This document shows positions 45,490 through 53,836 of a stretch of DNA of 64,000 bases, piece by piece (the first letter of the stretch is position 1; every line of letters begins with the position of its first letter). The position numbers and the translations under genes are program-made. Origin of the DNA: Clostridiales bacterium GWF2_38_85 (GTDB lineage Bacteria > Bacillota > Clostridia > Oscillospirales > CAG-382); assembly GCA_001797275.1 (NCBI GenBank), contig MGOY01000003.1:22805-86804 (forward strand), read 5' to 3'. The notes beneath the pieces are model-generated. The model did not search any database and was not told the origin of the DNA. It was given only the letters and a program-made list of their open reading frames with translations.

Positions 45490-45848
45490 TTCATTAACTC
45501 CTAACATTATAAAATATAGCATAATATTCATTTATGCATTTTGATATGCAGATTTTTTGTATATATTTCTATTTATATAACTTATTTATCGAGCGAAACT
45601 TAAATATTCTCTACTTTTGTAATTTGAAATATGCGATATAAAGTAATAAATTCTTCATAAAATAATTACTAAATACGATAATTTTTCTTGCTTCTAAATA
45701 TTTATTTTTTATGTAATATTCAAGGAGATTTATGCTTTAATATGGAAGCAATAGAATATTTTTGAATTTCAATAATTAAATATATCATATAAATCATATT
45801 ACGTCAAGAACTTTTTTTATGATTTTTTATATTTTTATATTTTTTAGC

Positions 45849-45875
45849 TAAAGTTTTTTTTGAAATCGTCGATAT
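45849..45875 (+). promoter_or_regulatory. Sigma-28-like promoter P1 of the fliD operon
   Basis: TAAA, 15 nt, then GTCGATAT: -35 exact and -10 matching GCCGATAT at 7 of 8. About 278 nt before fliD. It is the best sigma-28 match in the window, though the leader would be long. Confidence 0.65.
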
Positions 45876-45948
45876 ATTTGCTCATAAATTAAAATAATAA
45901 AAATATATTTGTATTATTTTTAGTTGCAAAATTATAATATAAAAGCAT

Positions 45949-45975
45949 TAAAGTTTTAATATTAATCTTCGATAT
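45949..45975 (+). promoter_or_regulatory. Sigma-28-like promoter P2 of the fliD operon
   Basis: TAAA, 15 nt, then TTCGATAT, exactly 100 bp after P1 with the same spacing. The surrounding DNA is not otherwise duplicated. Nearer to fliD, with a leader of about 170 nt. Confidence 0.6.
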
Positions 45976-46152
45976 ATATATTGAGATTGAAATAAGAATC
46001 CACTGTATATTATTCAGCTACAATAGTATAATAAAAATTTTATGTACTATATTTTTACGTATATATTTCACGGTAACACTCAATCGTTTCATATAAAAGG
46101 AAAATTTTATATTAACGAATGTTATATAAAGAATTACAGGAGGATATAAAAT

Positions 46153-48066
46153 ATGTCGATTTCAGGAACAACACTCAGATTATCCGGTATGGTCTCCGGT
46201 CTCGATACAGATTCAATCGTAGAAAACTTAATGGAAGCAAGTAAACTAAAAATACAAGCAGTCGAGCAACAAAAAATAACTCTTGAATGGAAACAGGAGT
46301 ATTATAAAGAAATTACCAACAAGCTCTATGATTTTCAAAAAAAGTATTATGGTAGTACCTCAAGCTCATCGCTGACAAGCAGCAAGCTAAATTCATTAAC
46401 TCCGAGTTATAATTCAAGCTATATCTCAGTTACCGCTTCTTCGTCCTCTTCTGCAGATAATATATATATTGATGATATTGTTAGCCTTGCATCATCGACT
46501 AAGTTGGTAAGCAGCGTACCGATCAGTTCGAATCCAACCATACAAATAAATACCGATGCACTCAGCGAACTCGCCGGAAAGAACATTGTTGTAAACCTGA
46601 ACGGTGTTGAAAAGCTCCTTACTTTTACAGATCATCTGTATGCATCCTCAAGTGATGTTCAGACTGAGTTACAATCATTGATAGATAATGCATTTGGCAG
46701 CGAAAAAGTTAATGTTGATCTTGACAGCAACAAACTAACGCTTTCATCCGATAATAATACATTAATATTAAAAACCCCAACAGATGGTTCCGATCCCTCA
46801 TCAATATTGACATTTGACAGTTATTCCTCAAACAGAATCGATTTTAATGTCTCTCTTGACTCTGTAAGTCTGGCTTCCTCACCTGTTGCCGGTACTGATA
46901 TTGGTTTCACAGTTAATGGTAAATCATTCAGCTTTACTTCTTCAAACACCTTGAGCCAAATAATGGCAGACGTAAACTCAAGTGATGCGGGTGTAAAAAT
47001 GTCATATTCATCACTTACTGATACTTTTTCAATGATATCAAACGAGACAGGAGTTACTTCAGATGTTGTTGTTTCCGATACAACCGGAACACTTATGAAT
47101 TCTCTTTTCGGAACAGGAATAAAGACAAGTGGCACCGATGCTGTTGTAAAGCTCAGTCCCACGGGTTCAACATATCCGGCCGATATAATAACCGTAACAA
47201 GAAGCTCTAATACACTAAGCGTCGATGGTACGACGATTTCCCTTCTCGGTAAAGCTGAAGGAACATCAATTGAAGCTATTAATATATCTCTCAAACGTGA
47301 TAATGATGCAATTTATGACACAATCAAATCATTTGTAGATGACTACAATTCTATGCTTTCATCGATAACCTCTAAGCTTGCCGAGGAGAGAGATACTGAT
47401 TATACACCTCTTACCGCTGCTCAGAAGGAAGATATGAGTGAATCCGAAATAACATTATGGACAAATAAAGCAAAGGCCGGTCTGCTCAGAGGTGATATAT
47501 ATTTAAAGACTATCGAATCTGAGCTGAGAAGCATCTTTTATTCTCCGGTAATGAAGCTTGGTGATAATACTTCATCTCTCGGTGTTGCTTCAGATATAGG
47601 TATTTCAACTACAAATTACTCTGATAAAGGGAAGCTGACTATCGGCGAGACAAAGCTTCGCAATGCAATCAATAGTGATCCTGATAAAGTACTCGGAATA
47701 TTGACACAGAAAAGCTCAGTTTCTTATTCATTATACTCAACGCAGGAAATACAACAGCAAAACTTCAATGAATCAGGTATTATTGAAAGACTGGGAAATA
47801 TTCTTATAAAGAATCTTAATAATATCGGTGTGAAAGGTGCATTGATAAATCTTGTCGGCAGCCCGACCGATACATATACCAAAGAGTCTGATTACAGCAA
47901 ACGTATTCAGACTCTTGATGACAAAATCGAAAACATGAATGAGAAACTTGCTGATGAAGAAGACAGGTATTGGAAGCAGTTTACAGCAATGGAGACAGCC
48001 TTATCAAAATTGAATCAACAAAGTAGCTGGATATCGAATATGTTAGGTACTAATCAGAATCAATAA
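46153..48066 (+). CDS. fliD: FliD, filament cap protein
   Basis: Cap at the filament tip that folds incoming flagellin; 637 residues. The conserved start is RLSGMVSGLDTDSIVENLMEASKLKIQAVEQQK, and the C-terminal IQTLDDKIENMNEKLADEEDRYWKQFTAMETALSKLNQQSSWISNML region is the D0/D1 coiled coil. The Ser-rich middle (about 60-380) is the variable hub of the cap. A strong GGAGG site lies 9 nt upstream. First gene of fliD-fliS-fliT-like-motA-motB. Confidence 0.96.
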   Translation: MSISGTTLRLSGMVSGLDTDSIVENLMEASKLKIQAVEQQKITLEWKQEYYKEITNKLYDFQKKYYGSTSSSSLTSSKLNSLTPSYNSSYISVTASSSSSADNIYIDDIVSLASSTKLVSSVPISSNPTIQINTDALSELAGKNIVVNLNGVEKLLTFTDHLYASSSDVQTELQSLIDNAFGSEKVNVDLDSNKLTLSSDNNTLILKTPTDGSDPSSILTFDSYSSNRIDFNVSLDSVSLASSPVAGTDIGFTVNGKSFSFTSSNTLSQIMADVNSSDAGVKMSYSSLTDTFSMISNETGVTSDVVVSDTTGTLMNSLFGTGIKTSGTDAVVKLSPTGSTYPADIITVTRSSNTLSVDGTTISLLGKAEGTSIEAINISLKRDNDAIYDTIKSFVDDYNSMLSSITSKLAEERDTDYTPLTAAQKEDMSESEITLWTNKAKAGLLRGDIYLKTIESELRSIFYSPVMKLGDNTSSLGVASDIGISTTNYSDKGKLTIGETKLRNAINSDPDKVLGILTQKSSVSYSLYSTQEIQQQNFNESGIIERLGNILIKNLNNIGVKGALINLVGSPTDTYTKESDYSKRIQTLDDKIENMNEKLADEEDRYWKQFTAMETALSKLNQQSSWISNMLGTNQNQ

Positions 48067-48091
48067 AGTAAAAAAAGGAATGGTAATCAAT

Positions 48092-48469
48092 ATGACACAA
48101 TATCAAAAGTACAGACAACAATCAGTAACCTCACTGACATCGGGAGAACAAATAGTTTTGTTGTTTCAACAAGCATGTGTTAATATTGCAAAAGCGATTG
48201 ATTTTATTGAATCAAAGGATATAAACGGAACACATAATTCGATCGTTAAGACGGAAAACATATTTAATTATCTGATTGACAGTCTTGACATGAATTATTC
48301 TATTTCGGATGATTTATTTTCTCTCTACAATTTTATCACCGATCGTTTATTGCAAGCAAATATAAAAAAAGACGCAACTATACTTCGAGAAGTACAACCC
48401 TTGGTATGTGAACTACGCGACACCTGGAAAGAAGCAGAGTTACTTTCCAGATCGGGTATACAGAGATGA
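48092..48469 (+). CDS. fliS: FliS, flagellin export chaperone
   Basis: Cytoplasmic chaperone that keeps flagellin unpolymerised before export; 125 residues from ATG 48092. An in-frame ATG at 48080 lies directly on the AAAGGA site, so the later start is more likely. Family features: YQKYRQQSVTSLTSGEQIVLLFQQACVNIAKAI and a C-terminal RDTWKEAELLSR helix. Overlaps the next gene by 4 nt. Confidence 0.94.
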   Translation: MTQYQKYRQQSVTSLTSGEQIVLLFQQACVNIAKAIDFIESKDINGTHNSIVKTENIFNYLIDSLDMNYSISDDLFSLYNFITDRLLQANIKKDATILREVQPLVCELRDTWKEAELLSRSGIQR

Positions 48470-48966
48470 AGAACAGTGAAATTTTACTGGTAAAAGAACT
48501 TGAAAAATCAATTGAACAGAAAATCTCTCTGCTCAAATGCTTGAATACTGCATATTCATGCTCTCTTGATCTGCTTGATAATAAGAGTTATGATGCTTTT
48601 TTGGAAAAGCTGGATGTTCAACAAAAGTTGCTTAATGAAATAGATAATATCGATTCTCAAATAACGGTTACAGCTGATAAATACGAGAGCTACAAAAATG
48701 AAATTCTGGCTTTTATAAACGGGTACAAAGGCGATTCAAATCTTCCGGTTATGCTTCAAAAATTCATTGAAGACATAACAACCTCAAGAAAGCTTTTGAA
48801 AAGTTGTAAAGTATTGAACGAAAAGCTCACATATCGTATTAATGAGGTTCAGAACGAAATTAAACAAAATATGTTGACCTTCAAAAACCGCAGACTCATT
48901 AAAACAGGGTACAGTAATGTAAACACAGTAAAAACCGGATTGGTAATCGATTATAAAAATAACTGA
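48466..48966 (+). CDS. FliT-like flagellar chaperone
   Basis: 166 residues, almost all helical, with Lys/Glu-rich heptads (LVKELEKSIEQKISLLKCLNTAY; YDAFLEKLDVQQKLLNEIDNID). No catalytic motif. Position directly after fliS, overlapping it by 4 nt, matches FliT/FlgN-type chaperones of other flagellar loci; in those, FliT serves FliD. Sequence similarity is too weak to prove FliT, so no symbol is given. Confidence 0.65.
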   Translation: MKNSEILLVKELEKSIEQKISLLKCLNTAYSCSLDLLDNKSYDAFLEKLDVQQKLLNEIDNIDSQITVTADKYESYKNEILAFINGYKGDSNLPVMLQKFIEDITTSRKLLKSCKVLNEKLTYRINEVQNEIKQNMLTFKNRRLIKTGYSNVNTVKTGLVIDYKNN

Positions 48967-48972
48967 TAGTTA

Positions 48973-48996
48973 TACTAATTCGATTTAGAAATAGTA
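48973..48996 (+). repeat. MITE-like remnant, 24 bp
   Basis: TACTAATTCGATTT followed directly by AGAAATAGTA: the two ends of the subtype-1 element with the middle missing, flanked by TTA on both sides. It lies 7 nt after the fliT-like gene and just upstream of motA. Confidence 0.75.
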
Positions 48997-49019
48997 TTAT
49001 ATAGTCATGGAGTGTCAAT

Positions 49020-49847
49020 ATGGATATTGTTAGCATAATAGGTCTAATCGCCGGATTTGGTTTTGTTATTCTCGGTTATTCAATGGATGGCGGTAATGTT
49101 AAAGCCCTTTTATTGTTGAATGCATTTATTATTGTCGCAGGCGGAACATTCGGTGCTATTTTTGTGTCATATGGTATTAATCAAATAAAAGCGTTTCCGA
49201 AGTTATTGGCGGAAATATTTATTGCTCCCAAATCCACAATCAATCAAACAATAGAATATTTAATTACATTATCTCAAACAGCAAAACAGAATGGTTTGTT
49301 AAGTCTTGAAAAAGCAGTTCTATCGAATGATCCGAAAAAACAGATAGATCCATTTTTAAAACGTGGGATATTAAGTGTTGTTGACGGAACAGATCCGGAA
49401 AAAATAAGCGAAATACTGCAAAGCGATATATATGTATATGAGCAGAATAAGCTGATAAATATCCAGATGTTTGATTCGCTTGCTGCATATGCCCCGGCAT
49501 TCGGAATGGTCGGTACAATCGTTGGGCTAATTCAGGTTTTGCAAGCCGGTATGGACTCTCCCGAACAGCTTACCAAAGCAATCGGTGTTGCTTTTATTAC
49601 AACACTTTACGGAGTTCTATTGGCAAACTTGATTTTTACTCCGGCTTCAACAAAACTACGTGCCAGACTTTCCACCTACCGTCTTGAAAAAGAAATGATA
49701 ATTGAAGCAGTATGTGCGATAAGAAACGGTGTTAACCCAAAAATGTTAAAAGAACAATTATCATCATATTCAATCCTTGATTTAAAGAAGCCAACAATAA
49801 CTAAGGAAAAAGCTAATCCGACAGCAAAAAATGGTACAAAAAAATGA
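49020..49847 (+). CDS. motA: MotA, stator proton or sodium channel subunit
   Basis: Membrane stator protein that drives motor rotation; 275 residues with four membrane helices (about 1-20, 28-50, 155-178, 185-208). The cytoplasmic loop between helices 2 and 3 carries the charged residues that face FliG. The helix-3 motif YAPAFGMVGTIVGLIQVL near 156-173 is the conserved channel segment. Overlaps motB by 4 nt. Confidence 0.95.
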   Translation: MDIVSIIGLIAGFGFVILGYSMDGGNVKALLLLNAFIIVAGGTFGAIFVSYGINQIKAFPKLLAEIFIAPKSTINQTIEYLITLSQTAKQNGLLSLEKAVLSNDPKKQIDPFLKRGILSVVDGTDPEKISEILQSDIYVYEQNKLINIQMFDSLAAYAPAFGMVGTIVGLIQVLQAGMDSPEQLTKAIGVAFITTLYGVLLANLIFTPASTKLRARLSTYRLEKEMIIEAVCAIRNGVNPKMLKEQLSSYSILDLKKPTITKEKANPTAKNGTKK

Positions 49848-50641
49848 AGCGAAAGAAAAGCGAAGAGCAAAAGATTGATACCGGCAAATGGCTATTGACT
49901 TACTCCGATTTGATGAATAATTTACTGGTACTTTTTATTGTGCTTTATTCAATGAGCATAATGGACCTTGAAAAATTTAAAGCATTGACAAAAATATTCA
50001 GCGAGACGTTAACAGGTGAAAAAACTGAGATATCTATTCCACCAAATCCAAGCCTCGAACCAAATGAATCAACAGATTTCTCGGGATTTGAAGAAACCAT
50101 TGGAGACGAATCAGAATCAGTATCTTCTGTCAGCACACCAGATGAAGAATCAAAAACCAGTGGCGTGCTTGACGACCTTGATGAATTTCTTAATAAAATA
50201 ACAACAATTATTAATGCAAAAGGTTATCAAGATCAAATTATTGTTGAAAAGGTTGATGAGTTTATATATTTTCGTTTTCGGGAAGGTGTTTTGTTTTACG
50301 GAAACCAGGCAACGTTAAAACCAGGTAGTTATGATGCCTTATCGCTTGTGGGTGATATAATAATCGAAGCATATCCTGAAATATCAAACATTGAAATAGG
50401 TGGGCATACTGCGTGGGTACCGCTTGATAATTCAAACACTGATTTTTCATCCTGGGAATTGTCGACCGACCGTTCAATGACTGTAATGAAATTTCTTGTA
50501 ACCGAATGCGAAATACCCAAAAATAAAATGACTGTTTCAGGTTATTCAAGTACACAACCATATCTCCCCGGAGATACCGAAGATATAAAATCACTCAACC
50601 GTCGTGTTGAAATCAGGATTTCAAGATTAATAGACAATTAA
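49844..50641 (+). CDS. motB: MotB, stator peptidoglycan-anchor subunit
   Basis: Anchors the stator and forms the ion channel with MotA; 265 residues. The membrane helix (about 17-40) carries the essential Asp at position 22 (TYSDLMNNLL). A Ser/Glu-rich linker leads to the C-terminal OmpA-like peptidoglycan-binding domain (IEIGGHTAWVPL, LSTDRSMTVMKFL, LNRRVEIRI). Ion type cannot be told from sequence. Last gene of the operon, before a terminator at 50687. Confidence 0.95.
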   Translation: MKRKKSEEQKIDTGKWLLTYSDLMNNLLVLFIVLYSMSIMDLEKFKALTKIFSETLTGEKTEISIPPNPSLEPNESTDFSGFEETIGDESESVSSVSTPDEESKTSGVLDDLDEFLNKITTIINAKGYQDQIIVEKVDEFIYFRFREGVLFYGNQATLKPGSYDALSLVGDIIIEAYPEISNIEIGGHTAWVPLDNSNTDFSSWELSTDRSMTVMKFLVTECEIPKNKMTVSGYSSTQPYLPGDTEDIKSLNRRVEIRISRLIDN

Positions 50642-50686
50642 AATATATCGCGAGTTTTCGATGTTTCATATAGTGAATCCCTCGTT

Positions 50687-50733
50687 AAAATAACCGCCCT
50701 TTAAGAAAAATTTTTTTCAGGGTGGTTATTTTT
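50687..50733 (+). terminator. Rho-independent terminator after motB
   Basis: AAAATAACCGCCCT pairs with AGGGTGGTTATTTT (one bulged mismatch) around an 18-nt A/T loop, followed by further T. Located 46 nt after the motB stop. Confidence 0.85.
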
Positions 50734-50750
50734 ATACAAATTAAATTTTA

Positions 50751-50851
50751 TACTAATTCGATTTAGAAACAGTGATAAAATTCTAGGAAAAATCCTTGCT
50801 TGACGGCCTTTTTCGAAAGATTTTATCTACTGTTTCTTATGAAAAATAGTA
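50751..50851 (+). repeat. MITE-like palindromic element, full copy (subtype 1)
   Basis: 101 bp between the motB terminator and the glycosidase stop codon. Ends TACTAATTC and AAATAGTA; flanks TTA on the left, TTT on the right, so the duplication is imperfect here. Nearly the same sequence as the copy at 35268. Confidence 0.87.
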
Positions 50852-50862
50852 TTTAAGTTGAA

Positions 50863-52575
50863 TTACTCTTCTATTACTGCTTTTTGTGTATTTATAGCTT
50901 TGATTATTTCAGGATTAAATTTAAATTCTCTTGAATATGTCATTAGCCCGTTCAGTTCCTGCTCAACATCATAAAGTTGGGTATAACAAAATCCTATTAC
51001 ACATATATCATTTAACAATGCTTCGGTTAGTCCCTTATATCGCTCAATAAATTCTTTTTCTGTTTTCGGACTGTCACCATAACCCCAACCCTGAGTTTCA
51101 TCAATCGACCACTTAATACCACCATATTCACTGACAAAGTAAGGTTGATCTTTATATGACTGACGATCCTCAAAATTGTTATAAACTCCGTTTATATAAT
51201 GCGAGGAAAATTGTTCGACACTCTGGTTGTAGTCATGAATATCATAGATATCGGTAATACCATGAAAGTTACCACTGGTATCAATGACAGGGCGAGTGCT
51301 GTCCATTGCTTTTGTTATATTATATACTGTTCTCAATAATATATCGTTTTGTCTTCTCCAGTTGAAATCCCAGGTTTCATTAAATGGGCACCAGCCTATT
51401 ATAGAAGGATGATTAAAATCCCTCTCAACCGCTTCCATCCATTCGGGAAGAAAATGCTCAAGCTGCGTAAACTCAGTAATATCCAATCCCCAGTTAGCAT
51501 GCTCACCCCATACTAAATATCCGAGCTTGTCTGCCCAGTAAAGAAAGCGAGGTTCAAACACCTTCTCATGCAGTCTTGCACCGTTGAAACCAAGCTGCAT
51601 CGATTTTATTATATCATCCTTCAGTGCTTCATCGTTCGGAGCTGTGTATATACCATCGGGATAGAATCCCTGATCAAGAACCCACCTGCCAAACACCTTT
51701 CTGCCGTTGAGTAAAAAAGCTTTATCTGATAAACCGATGCTGCGCAAACCGAAATAACTGTCGACTGTATCTGTTACTTCATTGCCTTTTTCTACTGTGA
51801 ATATAACATCATACAGATTCCCCTGCCCTACATCCCATAAGTGTTTTTCAGCTAATAATATATTCAAATTTGCACTGAAGGAATATACTGTTGTTGCACT
51901 CTCTCCGACCTGTTCTCCGTTAAAGTAAACCTTTGATTTTATCTTGCACCCAACAGAATTATCTGATAATCTGATTTCAAAACTTACGGAGCATGTCTCA
52001 ATGTCAGTGGTCGTTTTTATACCTTTAATGTAATTCGTACTTACGCATTCGAGCCATACAGTCTGCCAGATTCCAGTTGTTCGTGTATAAAAACAACCGA
52101 ATGAGTTCAGCTCAGGCGATTGTTTTCCACTAGGTTGGTTATTGCTGCGTAAATCATCCTTTGCGCAAATTGTTATATAGTTTTCTTTTTCACGTAAAAA
52201 CTTTGTTATGTCAAAACAGAATGAAGTATATCCACCTTTATGTTCGCCAATATATTCACCGTTAACATACACAGTTGAATGATAATCTACAGCACCAAAA
52301 TGCAGGATAATATTTTTACTCATCCATTTAGTTGGAATCTCAATATTCTTTCTGTACCATACACAGCTGATAAAATCAGTGTGCTGCACTCCTGACAGCT
52401 TGCTTTCAGGGCAAAACGGAACGATTATTTTATCGTTTAAACTATTTCTGAGCTGATATTTTTTCGCCTGCCCACAAAACGAGTCGTCTATTTCAAAATC
52501 CCATGCGCCATTCAGGTTGATCCAATCTTTTCTGACAAGCTGCGGTCTTGGATATTCATTTCTTGGTACTGACAT
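50863..52575 (-). CDS. Glycoside hydrolase family 2 protein
   Basis: Retaining glycosidase of the beta-galactosidase/beta-glucuronidase type; 570 residues. N-terminal sugar-binding domain (NLNGAWDFEID, VWYRKNIEIP, LHFGAVDYHSTVYVNGEYIGEHKGGY). The central TIM barrel has the acid/base Glu in WCPFNETWD and the nucleophile Glu in FVSEYGGIKW. No signal peptide, so it probably acts on imported sugars. Shorter than LacZ. The start is placed at ATG 52575 because the other in-frame ATG (52587) touches the AAAGGA site. Substrate is not deducible. Confidence 0.93.
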   Translation of the reverse strand: MSVPRNEYPRPQLVRKDWINLNGAWDFEIDDSFCGQAKKYQLRNSLNDKIIVPFCPESKLSGVQHTDFISCVWYRKNIEIPTKWMSKNIILHFGAVDYHSTVYVNGEYIGEHKGGYTSFCFDITKFLREKENYITICAKDDLRSNNQPSGKQSPELNSFGCFYTRTTGIWQTVWLECVSTNYIKGIKTTTDIETCSVSFEIRLSDNSVGCKIKSKVYFNGEQVGESATTVYSFSANLNILLAEKHLWDVGQGNLYDVIFTVEKGNEVTDTVDSYFGLRSIGLSDKAFLLNGRKVFGRWVLDQGFYPDGIYTAPNDEALKDDIIKSMQLGFNGARLHEKVFEPRFLYWADKLGYLVWGEHANWGLDITEFTQLEHFLPEWMEAVERDFNHPSIIGWCPFNETWDFNWRRQNDILLRTVYNITKAMDSTRPVIDTSGNFHGITDIYDIHDYNQSVEQFSSHYINGVYNNFEDRQSYKDQPYFVSEYGGIKWSIDETQGWGYGDSPKTEKEFIERYKGLTEALLNDICVIGFCYTQLYDVEQELNGLMTYSREFKFNPEIIKAINTQKAVIEE

Positions 52576-52632
52576 ATTTATGACCATTCCTTTTATAATT
52601 AGTGTGAATTGTACCGTTCCGTTGAAGCCAGA

Positions 52633-52695
52633 TTTACATCATGTTAAACAATGTAAAAGGCACAAAAGCGTAATTTGAAAGATATATCTTTCAAA
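52633..52695. promoter_or_regulatory. Two inverted repeats between the glycosidase gene and araC
   Basis: A 22-bp perfect palindrome at 52674-52695 (TTTGAAAGATA and its complement) and a TTTACAT-N11-ATGTAAA pair at 52633-52657. They lie in the 242-bp divergent region between the glycosidase and the AraC-type regulator. Probable operators for one or both genes; AraC proteins often use direct repeats, so another regulator is possible. Confidence 0.55.
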
Positions 52696-52770
52696 CATAT
52701 CGCCTCAATATTATTTTCTTAATTCTATTACATGCTTGTATTAAATTCAATGTTTAATCTTATTGAATTA

Positions 52771-52799
52771 TTGACTTTTTCTACTGTATGATATAAAAT
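52771..52799 (+). promoter_or_regulatory. Sigma-A-like promoter of araC-type gene
   Basis: TTGACT, 17 nt, TAAAAT, about 19 nt before the TTG start. A plausible housekeeping promoter for the regulator gene. Confidence 0.6.
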
Positions 52800-52817
52800 A
52801 CAACCGAGGTGATTAAC

Positions 52818-53597
52818 TTGCAGTTTATAAAAATAAAAGCACTTTGGTCTGAAAAGAGGGGTATGCAGCTTATCCGTAAGGACACTGGAAACGAATATAT
52901 TTTCCTGCACTACCTTACTTCTGTAAGCCTTTTACTTGAGGGACATTGGATTCGTATCAAGGAAGGTGGTTGTATAATATATGATAAGCATTCATATCAG
53001 CATTTTGTCTCTGACGAATGCGAACTGCTGCATGACTGGTTTCATGCAACCGGTAATTGTACAGAAATCATTGGGAAATACGGTTTAAAATTCAACACTG
53101 TCTATTACCCTCAAGACAGTAAATTCATTACTTCAATAATCCAGGCGATTGAAATAGAACAATTAAAACAAGATATATTTTGCAACGAAATATGCGATGA
53201 TAAAGCAGATGAACTATTTGCACGCATTGCAAGAGGTATTGTTGATTTAGAAGAAATAATCTTCATTGGTGCAGACATAAAGAATAGGTTTCTTGAGCTT
53301 CGAACACAAATCAACCGTGAGTTCAACAATGGATGGAAGATCGACACTCTTGCAGCCTTAGTAAATTTAAGTCCATCACGTTTTCATGCGCTATACAAAG
53401 AAATTTTTCTCATCTCGCCCAAAAAGGATTTGATTAACATTCGCATTGAACATGCAGAATCTCTGTTGTTACATACATCATATTCGATTGAAAGTATTGC
53501 ATCGATGGTCGGATACTCAAATCCGTTCAATTTCATCCGTCAGTTTAAACAAATAAAGAATATAACCCCGGGACAATACAGAAAAGCAGCGTTATGA
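52818..53597 (+). CDS. AraC-family transcription regulator
   Basis: Predicted DNA-binding regulator of 259 residues. The N-terminal domain is a cupin-like sensor (FLHYLTSVSLLLEGHWIRIKEGG). The C-terminal 100 residues hold two helix-turn-helix motifs (LAALVNLSPSRFHALYKEIF; IASMVGYSNPFNFIRQFKQIKNITPGQYRKA). Start TTG 52818 was chosen because GAGG lies 8 nt upstream; a GTG at 52809 is on that site. Divergent from the GH2 gene, so it most likely controls it in response to a sugar. Confidence 0.92.
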   Translation: MQFIKIKALWSEKRGMQLIRKDTGNEYIFLHYLTSVSLLLEGHWIRIKEGGCIIYDKHSYQHFVSDECELLHDWFHATGNCTEIIGKYGLKFNTVYYPQDSKFITSIIQAIEIEQLKQDIFCNEICDDKADELFARIARGIVDLEEIIFIGADIKNRFLELRTQINREFNNGWKIDTLAALVNLSPSRFHALYKEIFLISPKKDLINIRIEHAESLLLHTSYSIESIASMVGYSNPFNFIRQFKQIKNITPGQYRKAAL

Positions 53598-53730
53598 AGG
53601 AATGTTTTACATTATATTATTTAATGGAATTATAATACTACATAAAAAAGCAACTGTAATCACTGTTTAATTCTTCTATTGTTCTGTTCTCATAATTATC
53701 CTATTTTCACAAATATCTATAAATATACTA

Positions 53731-53759
53731 TTGTAATTTAAGACAAAATTTGATATAAT
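53731..53759 (+). promoter_or_regulatory. Sigma-A-like promoter of the MoxR operon
   Basis: TTGTAA, 17 nt, TATAAT; -10 perfect. It lies about 78 nt before the MoxR ATG and is the only good promoter in the 239-bp gap after the AraC gene. Confidence 0.7.
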
Positions 53760-53836
53760 GTATAGGTACACGTAATTATCTTTAATTTCAATAATTAATA
53801 ATCAAATATTAGTATAAACATTAGGAGAACTTTTTT

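Larger units (their letters stand above)
45490..46152. other. Divergent control region between flgB and fliD
   Basis: About 660 bases, extremely AT-rich, between the leftward flgB operon and the rightward fliD operon. No gene is seen. On the plus strand there are two sigma-28-like promoters (listed separately). On the minus strand, TAGA-N16-CTCGATAA near 45586-45613 is a weak sigma-28 candidate; no good sigma-A pair was found for flgB. Confidence 0.6.

Noticed and set aside
45490..46152. Possible c-di-GMP or other riboswitch in the flgB-fliD region
   Set aside because: Motility loci often carry one, but I found no GC-containing conserved core or stable multi-stem fold in this AT-rich stretch.
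46821..47294. 157-codon reverse frame inside fliD
   Set aside because: Antisense to the Ser/Thr-rich middle of fliD, no start signals and no recognisable domain.
53807..53821. AATATTAGTATAA resembling an element end
   Set aside because: No partner end at about 100 bp or in the short forms' distance, and no TTA pair; likely chance in AT-rich DNA.
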